In this document: one piece after another, positions 53,162-63,165 of the stretch
Layout: each line of letters begins with the position of its first letter
How positions within the stretch are numbered: position 1 is the stretch's first letter
Source: Bacteroidales bacterium
GTDB taxonomy: Bacteria > Bacteroidota > Bacteroidia > Bacteroidales > UBA4417
NCBI GenBank assembly: GCA_030654075.1
Contig: JAURYB010000054.1
Location: forward strand, 1-64,000
Length of the DNA stretch: 64,000 bases
Direction of reading: 5' to 3'
Made by a program: the position numbers and the translations under genes
Notes under the pieces: model-generated
Databases searched by the model: none
Seen by the model: the letters and a program-made list of their open reading frames with translations, nothing else
What the model was told of the DNA's origin: nothing

Positions 53162-53757
53162 GTTTTTATCTGATTTATTTTTGAGTCCGTAAAAATATGA
53201 TAAAATACCATTACCCACTGAAAATATACCGGTATTTCTAAAATAACTCTGCATCTATATTTGTCGCCATAATAAACGATCACTCTTGATTGAAATATCA
53301 AGCCTTACATTTTTGTCTGAACAACTGCTTCTGTTAAATTCCTTTGAATAAATCATACTGCCTTTATAAGACTAATTTCCCAAGTAAATAAAAATCGACT
53401 AATCAATGAGGTTATTTTGGATTGAGCCCGATAAAACTTAAGCTGAATTTTGATCCATATTCTTCGAGAGTGGAATGAAAACTTGAGTTGCCCTCCGCTG
53501 AACTATACTTAATTGATTAATTGAATTAATGCTTTCTGAAAATCCAGGAAGATTTTTAGCGTATAAAAAAGAAAATATTTCTACGAATGCTACTTTAATG
53601 CCTGGAAATGCTGATTCATAGCTATAAACTTTTCCGCAGCATGAACTTTAAACAAAATCACCAAAACACTGAAGTGTAAGAAATAAAAATAATCCCAATC
53701 AATTAAGTCAAATCAATCAATTCACCAATTACAAACCCCAAACAACCAAATCAATTT
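53162..53757. other. Divergent intergenic region between araC-type regulator and second susC
   Basis: Nearly 600 bases of A/T-rich sequence with no open frame I can support. It must hold the promoters of both genes. Near the susC side is ACACT-GA-AGTGT (53666-53677) and one AAGTGTA half-site (53672-53678), but not the full 7-5-7 palindrome of the arabinose locus. No convincing -33/-7 pair was found. Confidence 0.5.
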
Positions 53758-56700
53758 ATGAAAAAAAATCTCTACAATTACCTGCACTTTAGCATAGTAA
53801 GCAAAATGCTGATGCTAACCGGCATTTTGTGGCTGAGTGCATTTTCTCTTGTTTATGCGCAAAAAGTCCACGAATACTCGGGGAAAGTTACTGATCCTGC
53901 GGGAGAAACTCTTCCGGGAGTAAGTGTTACAGTAACCGGAACTACCACCGGAGCCATTACAGATATTGATGGCAAATTTAAATTCAATGCGGATAAACCT
54001 GCCGTGAAACTTACATTTTCCTTTACAGGGATGATAGGCCAGGAGGTGGACGCAACAGCTGGAGTTCCTTTAACCGTGGTACTCGAAGAAAAATCCACTG
54101 ACCTTACAGGTATTATGATCGTTGGTTATGGCGTTCAGAAGAAAAGCCTTGTTACCGGAGCTATTTCACAAATCAAGGGGAAAGAGCTGCAATCCATACC
54201 CTCATCAAGGGTTGAGCAGGCTATGCAAGGCCGTATCTCAGGTGTCAGCGTTCGTTCAAACTCAGGTTCGCCGGGAGCAGGTTTAAAAGTCAGAATCCGT
54301 GGCGCAGGAACCAATGGCAACTCCGATCCTCTTTATATCGTTGACGGTATGAAGAGCGGCGATATCAATTACCTGGAACCTTCCGATGTTGAATCAATCG
54401 AAGTACTTAAAGATGCTGCTTCGGCTGCCATTTATGGTGCTGAAGGTGCAAACGGTGTTGTAATTATTACTACCAAATCGGGTAAAGGTCCTGGTGGTGG
54501 TAAAACTACCGGTGGAACTTTAACCTATGATTTCCAATATGGGATTCAGAATATAGGTAAAATTATGCCTGTTATGAATAATACTCAATATACTGAATAT
54601 ATAAACGAAGCTAAAGTTGGTACAACAATTCCTACTGGCATTACAACCAATACCAATTGGCTTGATCAAATTTCGCAATCTGCTCCGATGCAGAAACATT
54701 ACCTTTCATTTTCAGGTGCCAGCGAGAAATCGAGTTACCTGGTTTCATTTTCGTATTTTAACCAGGATGGTGTTGTGGGCGGCGAAAAGGCCAATTTCAA
54801 ACGCTATTCGGCTCGTTTAAATGGCGATCATGAAATAAAAAAATGGTTAAGTGTTGGCAATAATTTTGCATTCTCGCATACCGATCGCAGTTCCATTGTT
54901 GAAAACAGTGAATATGGCGGCATTGTTTCAAGTGCACTGGCACTCGATCCTCTTACACCTACAGTTTATGATGGTGCATTGCCGGCTTACGCACAGAGTG
55001 CTTTGAATGATGGGTACACTTTACTTAAAGATCCAAGCGGGAAATATTATGGTGTTTCCGAATATCTGAAAGGCGAAATTGCTAACCCATTAGCCATGAT
55101 GTCATTGGCAAAAGGAAGTACTGTTCAGGATAAAGTTTTGGGAAGTATGTATGCAACCGTAAAACCACTTAAAGGTTTGTCAATTACGTCACGTTTAGGT
55201 GTTGACTACGCCGGCCAGGTTTATCATACATGGAACCCAACCTATTGGTTCTCGTCCGAACGCAACAGCAAAGTAACTTCACGTCGCGAAAATTACGATA
55301 AATGGTTCACCTGGCTGTGGGAAAATTTTGCTTCCTACTCCAAGACTATAGATAAGAATAATTTTAGCATTATGGCAGGTATTTCGGCTCAGCATTATCA
55401 GCATAACTATGTGAATACCTTATCAGGACCTATGTTTGCAGAAGACGAAACCTTTGCTTATCATGGTTCAGACGATATTACCGGAACTGTTAGCGGTGTT
55501 CCCGAGGTTAAAACGCTTGAATCCTATTTTGGAAGGATTACATACGATTACGGCAACAAATATATGTTAAATGCCACTCTTCGTCGTGACGGAACATCTA
55601 TGTTGCTGAACAAATGGGGTACTTTCCCTTCGGTATCTGCAGGATGGGTTATGTCGGAAGAAGGATTCTGGCAAGACCTGGCTTTACCGGTTAATTATTT
55701 CAAATTCCGAGCAAGTTGGGGACAAAACGGCAGTTTATCCAACCTTGGTCCTGATCAGTTCCGTTCACTTATAAAAATTTCCGGTATTCAATATCCAAAT
55801 CCAAGTGGTGGTTTCTATACCGGAGCTGAACCTGCATTACTGGCGAATCCTGAACTTACCTGGGAAACCAGCGAACAGACTGACTTAGGATTTGACGTAC
55901 GTGCCTTCAACAGCAAACTTACCTTTGCTTTTGACTATTACAAAAAAGTTACTAAAGACCTGCTAACGCCATCTTCACCTCCTCTTTCAGTTGGAAATTA
56001 TGCTCCATTTGTTAATGCCGGCGATGTTACCAATACCGGTGTGGAAATGGAATTAGGCTGGCGGGAATCAGAAGGCGATTTCCACTACAATGTAAGTGCT
56101 AACGTAACTTTCAACCATAACGAGGTAACCTATCTTAACCCATTACTTACCAGGGTTCCGGGTGCTGGTGTAAATGGATGGACCGCAACCTATTTCGAAA
56201 AAGGCTTGCCAATATGGTACTTCCGCGGATATCAGACCGATGGGATCTTCCAGAATCAAGCTCAGATTGATAAATACGTTGTCGATAATGGGTTAACCGG
56301 TTATGCTCCGGTACCAGGTGATGTTATTGTAGTTGATAACGTGAAAGACGGCAAGATCAATGCAGATGATATGACCAATATAGGTTCATCAATTCCAAAA
56401 ATAACTTATGGCGCTAACCTTAGCTGCGACTATAAGAACTTTGATTTGAATATATTCCTGCAAGGTACCCAGGGCAATGATATTCTTATGGGCTGGAATC
56501 GCACTGACCGTGGAACATCCAACAGGCCTGAGTTCTTTTACACCGACAGGTGGACAGGTGATGGAAGCACCAATAGCTGGTTCAGGTCTGATTTGACAAA
56601 TAACTTTAATTACAACAGCGACAAGATGATTTTCAGCGGTTCCTATCTGAGAATCAAGCAAATTCAGCTTGGCTACACCATGCCCAAAGAAATGGCTGCC

Positions 56701-56877
56701 AAACTTCATATGCTAGGAGTACGTGTTTTTGTTTCACTGGATGACTATTTTACTTTCACCAAGTATCCGGGAATGGATCCTGAAGCCGGAAGTCCTGACA
56801 ATAACAGCCAGGGAATTGACCGCGGTATGTATCCTACACCACGCAAATTCATGATGGGCTTATCTGTTACCCTTTAG
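53758..56877 (+). CDS. SusC-like TonB-dependent transporter (second locus)
   Basis: 1039 residues. Long leader with signal peptide (AFSLVYAQK), CarboxypepD_reg-like domain (about 40-115, GKVTDPAGETLPGVSVTVTG), plug (about 120-240, IMIVGYGVQKKSLVTGAIS, IVDGMKSGD, VLKDAASAAIYGAEGANGVV) and outer-membrane barrel to the final aromatic-free VTL. It imports an oligosaccharide; the downstream GPH transporter, GH94 and GH9 suggest cello- or beta-gluco-oligosaccharides. SusD follows after 58 bases. Confidence 0.93.
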   Translation: MKKNLYNYLHFSIVSKMLMLTGILWLSAFSLVYAQKVHEYSGKVTDPAGETLPGVSVTVTGTTTGAITDIDGKFKFNADKPAVKLTFSFTGMIGQEVDATAGVPLTVVLEEKSTDLTGIMIVGYGVQKKSLVTGAISQIKGKELQSIPSSRVEQAMQGRISGVSVRSNSGSPGAGLKVRIRGAGTNGNSDPLYIVDGMKSGDINYLEPSDVESIEVLKDAASAAIYGAEGANGVVIITTKSGKGPGGGKTTGGTLTYDFQYGIQNIGKIMPVMNNTQYTEYINEAKVGTTIPTGITTNTNWLDQISQSAPMQKHYLSFSGASEKSSYLVSFSYFNQDGVVGGEKANFKRYSARLNGDHEIKKWLSVGNNFAFSHTDRSSIVENSEYGGIVSSALALDPLTPTVYDGALPAYAQSALNDGYTLLKDPSGKYYGVSEYLKGEIANPLAMMSLAKGSTVQDKVLGSMYATVKPLKGLSITSRLGVDYAGQVYHTWNPTYWFSSERNSKVTSRRENYDKWFTWLWENFASYSKTIDKNNFSIMAGISAQHYQHNYVNTLSGPMFAEDETFAYHGSDDITGTVSGVPEVKTLESYFGRITYDYGNKYMLNATLRRDGTSMLLNKWGTFPSVSAGWVMSEEGFWQDLALPVNYFKFRASWGQNGSLSNLGPDQFRSLIKISGIQYPNPSGGFYTGAEPALLANPELTWETSEQTDLGFDVRAFNSKLTFAFDYYKKVTKDLLTPSSPPLSVGNYAPFVNAGDVTNTGVEMELGWRESEGDFHYNVSANVTFNHNEVTYLNPLLTRVPGAGVNGWTATYFEKGLPIWYFRGYQTDGIFQNQAQIDKYVVDNGLTGYAPVPGDVIVVDNVKDGKINADDMTNIGSSIPKITYGANLSCDYKNFDLNIFLQGTQGNDILMGWNRTDRGTSNRPEFFYTDRWTGDGSTNSWFRSDLTNNFNYNSDKMIFSGSYLRIKQIQLGYTMPKEMAAKLHMLGVRVFVSLDDYFTFTKYPGMDPEAGSPDNNSQGIDRGMYPTPRKFMMGLSVTL

Positions 56878-56935
56878 GTACCTGTTTCAATTAATGTAGT
56901 CAATCTCAAAATTAAAAACATTAAAACATAAAAAA

Positions 56936-58459
56936 ATGAAAAACAGATTCATATATAAAATCCTTTTCGTGTTAGTCTTTTTCATGGCTGTTGCTTCATG
57001 CAAAAAGGACTTTCTTGAAACCGTTCCTTATGGTAAGCTTTCGGTAGATAATTTCTACAAAACCGATGCCGATGCCCAGAACGCAATTGTTGCAGCTTAC
57101 GATATCCTTCAATGGGTAAACGCACGCGACTGGCAGTCCGTTTGGCTGGCCAAGACGCTTCCTTCGGACGAAACAACCTGTGGTGGCAGTTCAGCAGGAG
57201 ACCAACCCAATTTAGTGGAATTGGACCGCATGAACTACAGCTCAGGCAATCCTGTTATTAAGGATGTTTATACCGGACAATATTTCGGAATTTACCGTTG
57301 CAATATGGTAATTAACAATGTTGAGCCAATTAATGATTTCCGTAAGAAGATCATTGCTGAAGCTAAAACACTGCGTGCATATTACTATTCGGAACTGGTT
57401 ATGATGTTTGGTAAAGTTCCTTTAACCCTAACTGAACTGGCTCCAAGTGATTATTCACAGCCAAGGGCGGAAGTAGCAGCAATTTATGCCCAGATTGAAA
57501 AAGATTTGAATGAGGCCATTCCTGATCTTCCGCTAAGATCAGCGTATAGTGAGGCTGACAAATTCAGAGTATCTAAAGGAACCGCACAGGCGCTCCTGGG
57601 TAAAGTATTACTCTATGAGGAAAAATGGAAAGAATCATCCGATGCTTTCGAAGATGTAATCACATCTAACGAATATCAATTGTCAGCCGATTTTAGTACT
57701 TTGTTCAAAAAAACTCAGGAATTCGGTACAGAATCTCTTTTTGAAGTCAGTTTTTCTGGTATAAAAGGATATGATTGGGGAACTTTCCAGTGGGGTGGTA
57801 ACCGCAATATGGAAAACAACATTACCTGGCAGCTTTGCGGACCACGTGGCGATTATTTCGTTTCCGGCAACAGTGGCATGATAGGTGGATGGGGATTCAT
57901 TTATCCTACAAAAGAAATATTTGATGCTTATGAAGCAACTGATCCCCGTCGTCATGCAACTGTATGGTCAGTTGGCGATCTGCAGGCTTTAGGCGGAGAC
58001 TGGACAGGTGATCCTGTAAATCCTCCTTTTGATTTCGTAGGTTATTTTAGGGTAAAATATGGAACATTTGCTGAGGAAACTAATGGCCCTGTCGGAGAAC
58101 TGAACTACGGCACCAACCTGAGGCTTATCCGTTATGCTGATGTCTTGCTTATGGCTTCCGAAGCGTATTACCGCCAGACGCTTGAAAGTAAAGCTCTGAC
58201 TGAACTTAACAAGGTACGCCAGCGCGCAGGCCGGACTGATGTTACAGCTTCCGGAACCGCATTATTCGATGCCATTGTTAAAGAACGTCAGGTTGAATTA
58301 GCTATGGAAGGTGTTCGTTTCTTTGACCTCGTTCGTTGGAATCTGGCATCATCGGTATTAGGCAGCAAATTCGTTCTTAATAAACACGAACTTTTCCCTA
58401 TTCCTTTGGATGAAATGACAAATAACAGTATGATTACCGAGAATAATCCGGGGTACTAA
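56936..58459 (+). CDS. SusD/RagB-family glycan-binding lipoprotein (second locus)
   Basis: 507 residues; lipobox VASC (C22) followed by KKDFLE. SusD_N region with TPR helices (YKTDADAQNAIVAAYDIL, AKTLRAYYYSELVMMFGKVPLT) and C-terminal RagB/SusD region ending in RQVELAMEGVRFFDLVRW and FPIPLDEM. It is the lid of the adjacent SusC. A long hairpin 17 bases after its stop ends the susCD transcript. Confidence 0.92.
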   Translation: MKNRFIYKILFVLVFFMAVASCKKDFLETVPYGKLSVDNFYKTDADAQNAIVAAYDILQWVNARDWQSVWLAKTLPSDETTCGGSSAGDQPNLVELDRMNYSSGNPVIKDVYTGQYFGIYRCNMVINNVEPINDFRKKIIAEAKTLRAYYYSELVMMFGKVPLTLTELAPSDYSQPRAEVAAIYAQIEKDLNEAIPDLPLRSAYSEADKFRVSKGTAQALLGKVLLYEEKWKESSDAFEDVITSNEYQLSADFSTLFKKTQEFGTESLFEVSFSGIKGYDWGTFQWGGNRNMENNITWQLCGPRGDYFVSGNSGMIGGWGFIYPTKEIFDAYEATDPRRHATVWSVGDLQALGGDWTGDPVNPPFDFVGYFRVKYGTFAEETNGPVGELNYGTNLRLIRYADVLLMASEAYYRQTLESKALTELNKVRQRAGRTDVTASGTALFDAIVKERQVELAMEGVRFFDLVRWNLASSVLGSKFVLNKHELFPIPLDEMTNNSMITENNPGY

Positions 58460-58475
58460 TCCCTGGAAATAAATT

Positions 58476-58593
58476 AAAAAGGAGGTTGGCAGGGTAACCA
58501 ATCAGATGACTTGAGGGTTATAATGATTATTTGGTGATCTTAGAAACAATTGGTTGGTTGGCTGAGCAGGTTATCCTGTTCAGCCTCCTTTTT
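58476..58593 (+). terminator. Long-stem terminator structure after the second susCD pair
   Basis: Arms AAAAAGGAGG...GGGTAACC (58476-58499) and GGTTATCCTG...CCTCCTTTTT (58569-58593) pair over about 24 bases with few mismatches around a 69-base loop, and the right arm ends in a T-run. It would work as a bidirectional terminator. The remaining gap to 58940 is A/T-rich; a 92-codon frame at 58550-58828 overlaps the stem and is not protein-like. Confidence 0.65.
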
Positions 58594-58940
58594 AATATCT
58601 CCTTTCTTTTTAGCAGTACAAAAAAATTCCAGGATTGTTCTGATATTTTCCCGTAAAATTCAGAGTGATTTTTTTGAAAGTGCTACTTCTAAAAAGTGGA
58701 TATTCGTAGATGCAACAAAAAATCAAAAAACAGTACATTCAATTAGGATAATAGGATTAGTTTCTTTAGACCAAATGTTTAATTTTTGCAGATTTAAAAT
58801 TATATTTATTGCAAAAAACAACCTCTGAGATCAGGAAGAAAAAATTCAGATGACTCATTCATATTTTAGTCAAATACAGCGCAGCGTAAAAGATTTGGCT
58901 TATAACGAAACTCCACCGCTTAAAAACTCAAACCATTACC

Positions 58941-60554
58941 ATGAACCTGATCAATCAAAAACTAAAATTTTCGGAGAAAGTCGGTTACGCCCTTGGCGAT
59001 GGGGCCGCTAATATTGCCTGGCGTGGGGTAGCTACATTCCTGTTTATTTTTTACACCGATATTTTTGGAATAAGTCCCGCAACAGTTGGCCTGCTGATGC
59101 TGATTGCACGATTCAGCGATGGGATTATTGATATTATTATGGGTGTCATCTGCGACAGGACAAATACCAGATACGGCAAATTCCGCCCATGGATATTATG
59201 GACGGCTGTTCCTTTAGGGATAACATTATCCTTGTTGTTTACATCTCCAAACCTTGGGCCGACAGGGAAAATAGTTTATGCGTATGCTACTTACCTGTTG
59301 TTTTTTATTATGTACACTGCGAATAATATCCCTTACGGCGCATTAATGGCAGTAATGACCGGAGACGATAAAGAACGCACAAGCCTGGGTTCGTATCGTA
59401 TGGTAGGCGCTTTTACAGGAGGAATGGTGGTTCAGGGAGCGTTGTTGTTCCTGGTGGCCAGTTTTGGGAATATCAATCCGACTATTGTTGTCGACAAACT
59501 TGAGGCGAAGAAATATGAAGTAACTGTATCAACCACTAAGGATGTTAAAAATGTAAACATCAAGACTAAAGATGGAATTGCTATGTTTACCTGGGCCGAT
59601 GCAGCAGTAAACGATAGTACAAATAATCCTACACAAGGTAAAAGTTTTTCGATGCAGGCCGGGAATAAATACTCATTTATCGTAGCCGGTGAAGACAATC
59701 TTGAGCCAAAGAAAATCAGTATTATTGATCAGAAAAGAGGGTATAGCTCTGCCATTTATATCTTGTCGGTTTTCCTCTCACTTTTCCTGATTATAACTTT
59801 TCTGACAACTAAAGAAAGGGTGCAACCACCCAAAGAACAAAAGACCAACCTGGGAAAAGATCTGAAAGACCTGATCAGGAACAAGCCTTGGTTAATACTG
59901 CTTGGGATTGGATTATTATTCCAGGTTTACAACTCTATAAAACAAGGTATTGTTGTAATTTATTTCTCTCATTACCTGCATAATCAGCTTCTGGCAGCAT
60001 CGTTTATGATCGGCTTAATGCTGGCTTCTATTGGAGGTGCGATGATTACCTCACCATTGGCAAAACGGCTTGGCAAACGCAACCTGTTTATCTATGCGTT
60101 GCTCTTTTCTGGTGCGGTTAACTCATTACTCTTTTTTTGTGGCCCTGAAAACATTGCCGCTATTTTCACTATAGGGATAATTTCCGAGTGTGCCGCTGCC
60201 GTATTCCCGACCTTGTTTTTTGCCATGCTCGGTGATGCCGCTGATTACTCGGAGTTTAAAAATGGACGGAGAGCTACGGGGTTAATTTATTCAGCGGGTT
60301 CTTTCTCAACCAAGTTTGGCGGTGGGGTAGCCGGCGCTATAATTGGTTTTGTTTTAGCGGCATTCCATTACAACGGACAGGATCAGGTTTCTATACAGGG
60401 CGCAGTTCCGGGTATCATTATGCTTATGAGTTGGATTCCGGCAATCGTAGCCTTGATCGCTGCCGGTTTTATGACACTCTATCCTCTGACTCAAAAGAAA
60501 ATGGATACAATCACTACCGAATTAAATAGCAGAAGAGCGAAAGAACTGGCTTAA
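58941..60554 (+). CDS. GPH-family (MelB-like) sugar:cation symporter with an extra soluble loop
   Basis: 537 residues, about 12 membrane spans. Family signatures are present: KFSEKVGYALGDGAANIAW, FSDGIIDIIMGVICDRTNTRYGKFRPWILW (cation/sugar site with Asp), and TANNIPYGALMAVMTGDDKER. Typical members have about 450 residues; the excess is a hydrophilic beta-rich segment at about 178-265 (NPTIVVDKLEAKKYEV...SMQAGNKYSFIVAGED) between membrane spans. It would carry a disaccharide or glycoside through the inner membrane, here probably a beta-gluco-oligosaccharide for the GH94 enzyme encoded 51 bases downstream. Confidence 0.85.
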   Translation: MNLINQKLKFSEKVGYALGDGAANIAWRGVATFLFIFYTDIFGISPATVGLLMLIARFSDGIIDIIMGVICDRTNTRYGKFRPWILWTAVPLGITLSLLFTSPNLGPTGKIVYAYATYLLFFIMYTANNIPYGALMAVMTGDDKERTSLGSYRMVGAFTGGMVVQGALLFLVASFGNINPTIVVDKLEAKKYEVTVSTTKDVKNVNIKTKDGIAMFTWADAAVNDSTNNPTQGKSFSMQAGNKYSFIVAGEDNLEPKKISIIDQKRGYSSAIYILSVFLSLFLIITFLTTKERVQPPKEQKTNLGKDLKDLIRNKPWLILLGIGLLFQVYNSIKQGIVVIYFSHYLHNQLLAASFMIGLMLASIGGAMITSPLAKRLGKRNLFIYALLFSGAVNSLLFFCGPENIAAIFTIGIISECAAAVFPTLFFAMLGDAADYSEFKNGRRATGLIYSAGSFSTKFGGGVAGAIIGFVLAAFHYNGQDQVSIQGAVPGIIMLMSWIPAIVALIAAGFMTLYPLTQKKMDTITTELNSRRAKELA

Positions 60555-60605
60555 TTGTGAGATTAACAGAATTAAAGAGTATATCAAAAAATAATAAGTA
60601 AGAAT

Positions 60606-63044
60606 ATGAAATTCGGACATTTCGACGATCAGCAAAGAGAATATGTAATTACTAATCCACAAACACCCTGGCCCTGGATTAATTATCTCGGGAATGAAGA
60701 TTTTTTTTCACTCATCTCAAATACTGCCGGCGGTTATTCTTTTTACAAAGATGCCAAGTTCCGCAGGCTTACCCGCTACCGCTACAATAATGTGCCTATG
60801 GATAGTGGCGGTCGTTACTTTTATATAAAAGACGAAGAAACTACCTGGTCGCCGGGTTGGAAACCATGCAAGACTCCTCTCGACAGCTACGAATGCCGGC
60901 ATGGGATGAACTACACTTCCATCCAGGGTGAAAAAAATGGCGTAACTGCCAAAGTTCTGTTCTTTGTTCCACTCAAAACCTGGGCTGAAGTTCAAAAGCT
61001 TACGCTCACCAACAACTCTTCCGGTGTAAAAAAACTGAAAGTCTTCTCATTTATTGAATGGGCGATGTGGAATGCCGCAGCAGATATGGAAAACTTTCAA
61101 CGTAACTTTTCTATTGGTGAAGTAGAAATTGAAGGTTCGGTTATTTACCATAAAACTGAATATAAAGAACGCCGCAACCATTATGCCTATTTTTCAGTAA
61201 ACACTCCCATTTCAGGTTTCGATACCGATCGCGAAACTTTCTTCGGCCTTTATAACGGTTTCGAAGCGCCACAGGTGGTTGCTGAAGGAAACCCGACAAA
61301 TACGGTTGCTCACGGCTGGTCACCCATTGCGTCGCATTGCATTGAGGTTGAACTTCAACCCGGCGAATCGAAAGATCTGGTTTTTGTATTAGGCTATGTG
61401 GAAAATGCGGAAGATAAAAAATGGGAAAGTAAGGGCATAATTAATAAAACCCTGGCGAAGAAAACCATTTCCCGTTTTAATACTTCGGAAAAAGTAGATA
61501 CTGCTTTTGCTGAATTGCGTGCTTATTGGGACAAACTGTTAAGTGTTTACACCGTAGATTCCGGCGACGAGAAACTCGACCGCATGGTAAATATCTGGAA
61601 TCAATACCAGTGTATGATAACCTTTTGCTTTTCCCGATCAGCTTCATTTTTCGAATCAGGAATAGGGCGGGGAATGGGTTTCCGCGATTCGAACCAGGAT
61701 TTGGTTGGCTTTGTACATCAGCTTCCTGAAAGGGCGCGTGAACGAATTATCGACATTGCGTCAACACAATTTCCCGACGGGGGTTGCTACCACCAGTATC
61801 AACCGCTTACTAAAAAAGGAAACAACGAGATTGGCCAGGGTTTCAACGATGACCCGATGTGGCTGATCTTTGGAACTACCAGTTACCTTAAAGAAACCGG
61901 GGATTTCGGTATCCTGGATGAACCCGTCCCTTTCGATAACCAGGCCGGTTCGGAAGTTTCATTATTTGAGCATTTAACGGTTTCCTTCAATCATGTAATC
62001 AATAACTTAGGCCCACATGGCCTGCCCTTGATTGGTCGTGCTGACTGGAATGATTGCCTGAACCTGAATTGCTTTTCGAACGACCCCAATGAGAGTTTCC
62101 AGACTACCGAAAACAAATCGGAGGGAAGCAAGGCTGAAAGCCTGATGATAGCCGGGTTATTTGTGGTTTATGGCAGGGATTATATTAAGCTGAGCAATAA
62201 AACCGGAAACACTGTTGAAGCGTTTCGCGCGCAAAAGCATGTTGATGCAATGGTTAAAGCCATAAAACTTCATGGCTGGGATGGCGATTGGTTCCTGCGC
62301 GCGTATGATTATTATGGGCATAAAATTGGCTCACACGAAAATATTGAAGGGAAAATCTTCATTGAATCGAACGGATGGTGCGCCATGGCGGGCATTGGCC
62401 AGGAAGAAGGTATGGTTGCCAAAGCCCTTGATTCGGTAAAGAAACACCTGGATTGCGAACACGGCATTGTCCTTAATAACCCCGCGTTTACGAAGTATTA
62501 TATTGAATATGGCGAAATCTCTACATACCCTCCGGGATACAAGGAGAATGCCGGAATCTTCTGCCATAATAATCCATGGATCATGATTGGCGAAACCCTG
62601 GCAGGAAACGGCAACCGAGCCTGGGAATATTACCGTAAAATTTGCCCGTCGTATCTCGAAGATATAAGCGAATTACATAAAACAGAGCCTTATGTATACT
62701 CGCAGATGATTGCGGGAAAAGATGCTTTCAAACCGGGCGAAGCCAAAAACTCGTGGCTCACAGGTACTGCTGCCTGGAATTTTTATGCCATTACCCAGTT
62801 TATCCTGGGTATTCAACCTGATTACGACGGGCTTAGAATTGATCCCTGTATTCCTAAAGATTGGAAAGGGTATAGTGTTACCCGTAAATTCAGGGGAGCA
62901 ACCTACCAGATTGAGATTCAAAATCCGGATGGCAGATCAAAGGGCGTTAAAGAAGTAATTGTGGATGGGAAACCGCAAACTTCGAACCTGATTCCTTTGT
63001 TTGGCGATGGATTGGAACATACTGTTAGTGTCGTTTTAGGCTAG
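60606..63044 (+). CDS. GH94 cellobiose-phosphorylase-like enzyme
   Basis: 812 residues, the usual length of cellobiose phosphorylase, with no signal peptide, so cytoplasmic. N-terminal beta-sandwich ([29 protein letters not shown]), then the (alpha/alpha)6 barrel with [13 protein letters not shown] and the acid motif FNDDPMWLI (D415/D416), plus [11 protein letters not shown]. It would split cellobiose or a related beta-glucoside with phosphate into glucose 1-phosphate and a free sugar, saving ATP. It pairs with the upstream GPH importer and the secreted GH9 downstream. Cellobionate or other GH94 specificities remain possible. Confidence 0.88.
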   Translation: MKFGHFDDQQREYVITNPQTPWPWINYLGNEDFFSLISNTAGGYSFYKDAKFRRLTRYRYNNVPMDSGGRYFYIKDEETTWSPGWKPCKTPLDSYECRHGMNYTSIQGEKNGVTAKVLFFVPLKTWAEVQKLTLTNNSSGVKKLKVFSFIEWAMWNAAADMENFQRNFSIGEVEIEGSVIYHKTEYKERRNHYAYFSVNTPISGFDTDRETFFGLYNGFEAPQVVAEGNPTNTVAHGWSPIASHCIEVELQPGESKDLVFVLGYVENAEDKKWESKGIINKTLAKKTISRFNTSEKVDTAFAELRAYWDKLLSVYTVDSGDEKLDRMVNIWNQYQCMITFCFSRSASFFESGIGRGMGFRDSNQDLVGFVHQLPERARERIIDIASTQFPDGGCYHQYQPLTKKGNNEIGQGFNDDPMWLIFGTTSYLKETGDFGILDEPVPFDNQAGSEVSLFEHLTVSFNHVINNLGPHGLPLIGRADWNDCLNLNCFSNDPNESFQTTENKSEGSKAESLMIAGLFVVYGRDYIKLSNKTGNTVEAFRAQKHVDAMVKAIKLHGWDGDWFLRAYDYYGHKIGSHENIEGKIFIESNGWCAMAGIGQEEGMVAKALDSVKKHLDCEHGIVLNNPAFTKYYIEYGEISTYPPGYKENAGIFCHNNPWIMIGETLAGNGNRAWEYYRKICPSYLEDISELHKTEPYVYSQMIAGKDAFKPGEAKNSWLTGTAAWNFYAITQFILGIQPDYDGLRIDPCIPKDWKGYSVTRKFRGATYQIEIQNPDGRSKGVKEVIVDGKPQTSNLIPLFGDGLEHTVSVVLG

Positions 63045-63165
63045 AAATTTCTGTAAATATATTTTCAGATAACAAGGTACTACAATTCGATTTTTATAAG
63101 GCTTTTCCGAAAACCGGGATAAATTTTCGCTGAAATAAGTGAGTCTGAATTTTAAATTTATTACA

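Noticed and set aside
53666-53690. AAGTGTA half-site upstream of the second susC
   Set aside because: Only one arm matches; the other arm has three of seven bases. Likely chance in A/T-rich DNA.
58550-58828. 92-codon frame after the second susD
   Set aside because: It starts inside the long terminator stem and lacks protein-like features; A/T-rich intergenic sequence.
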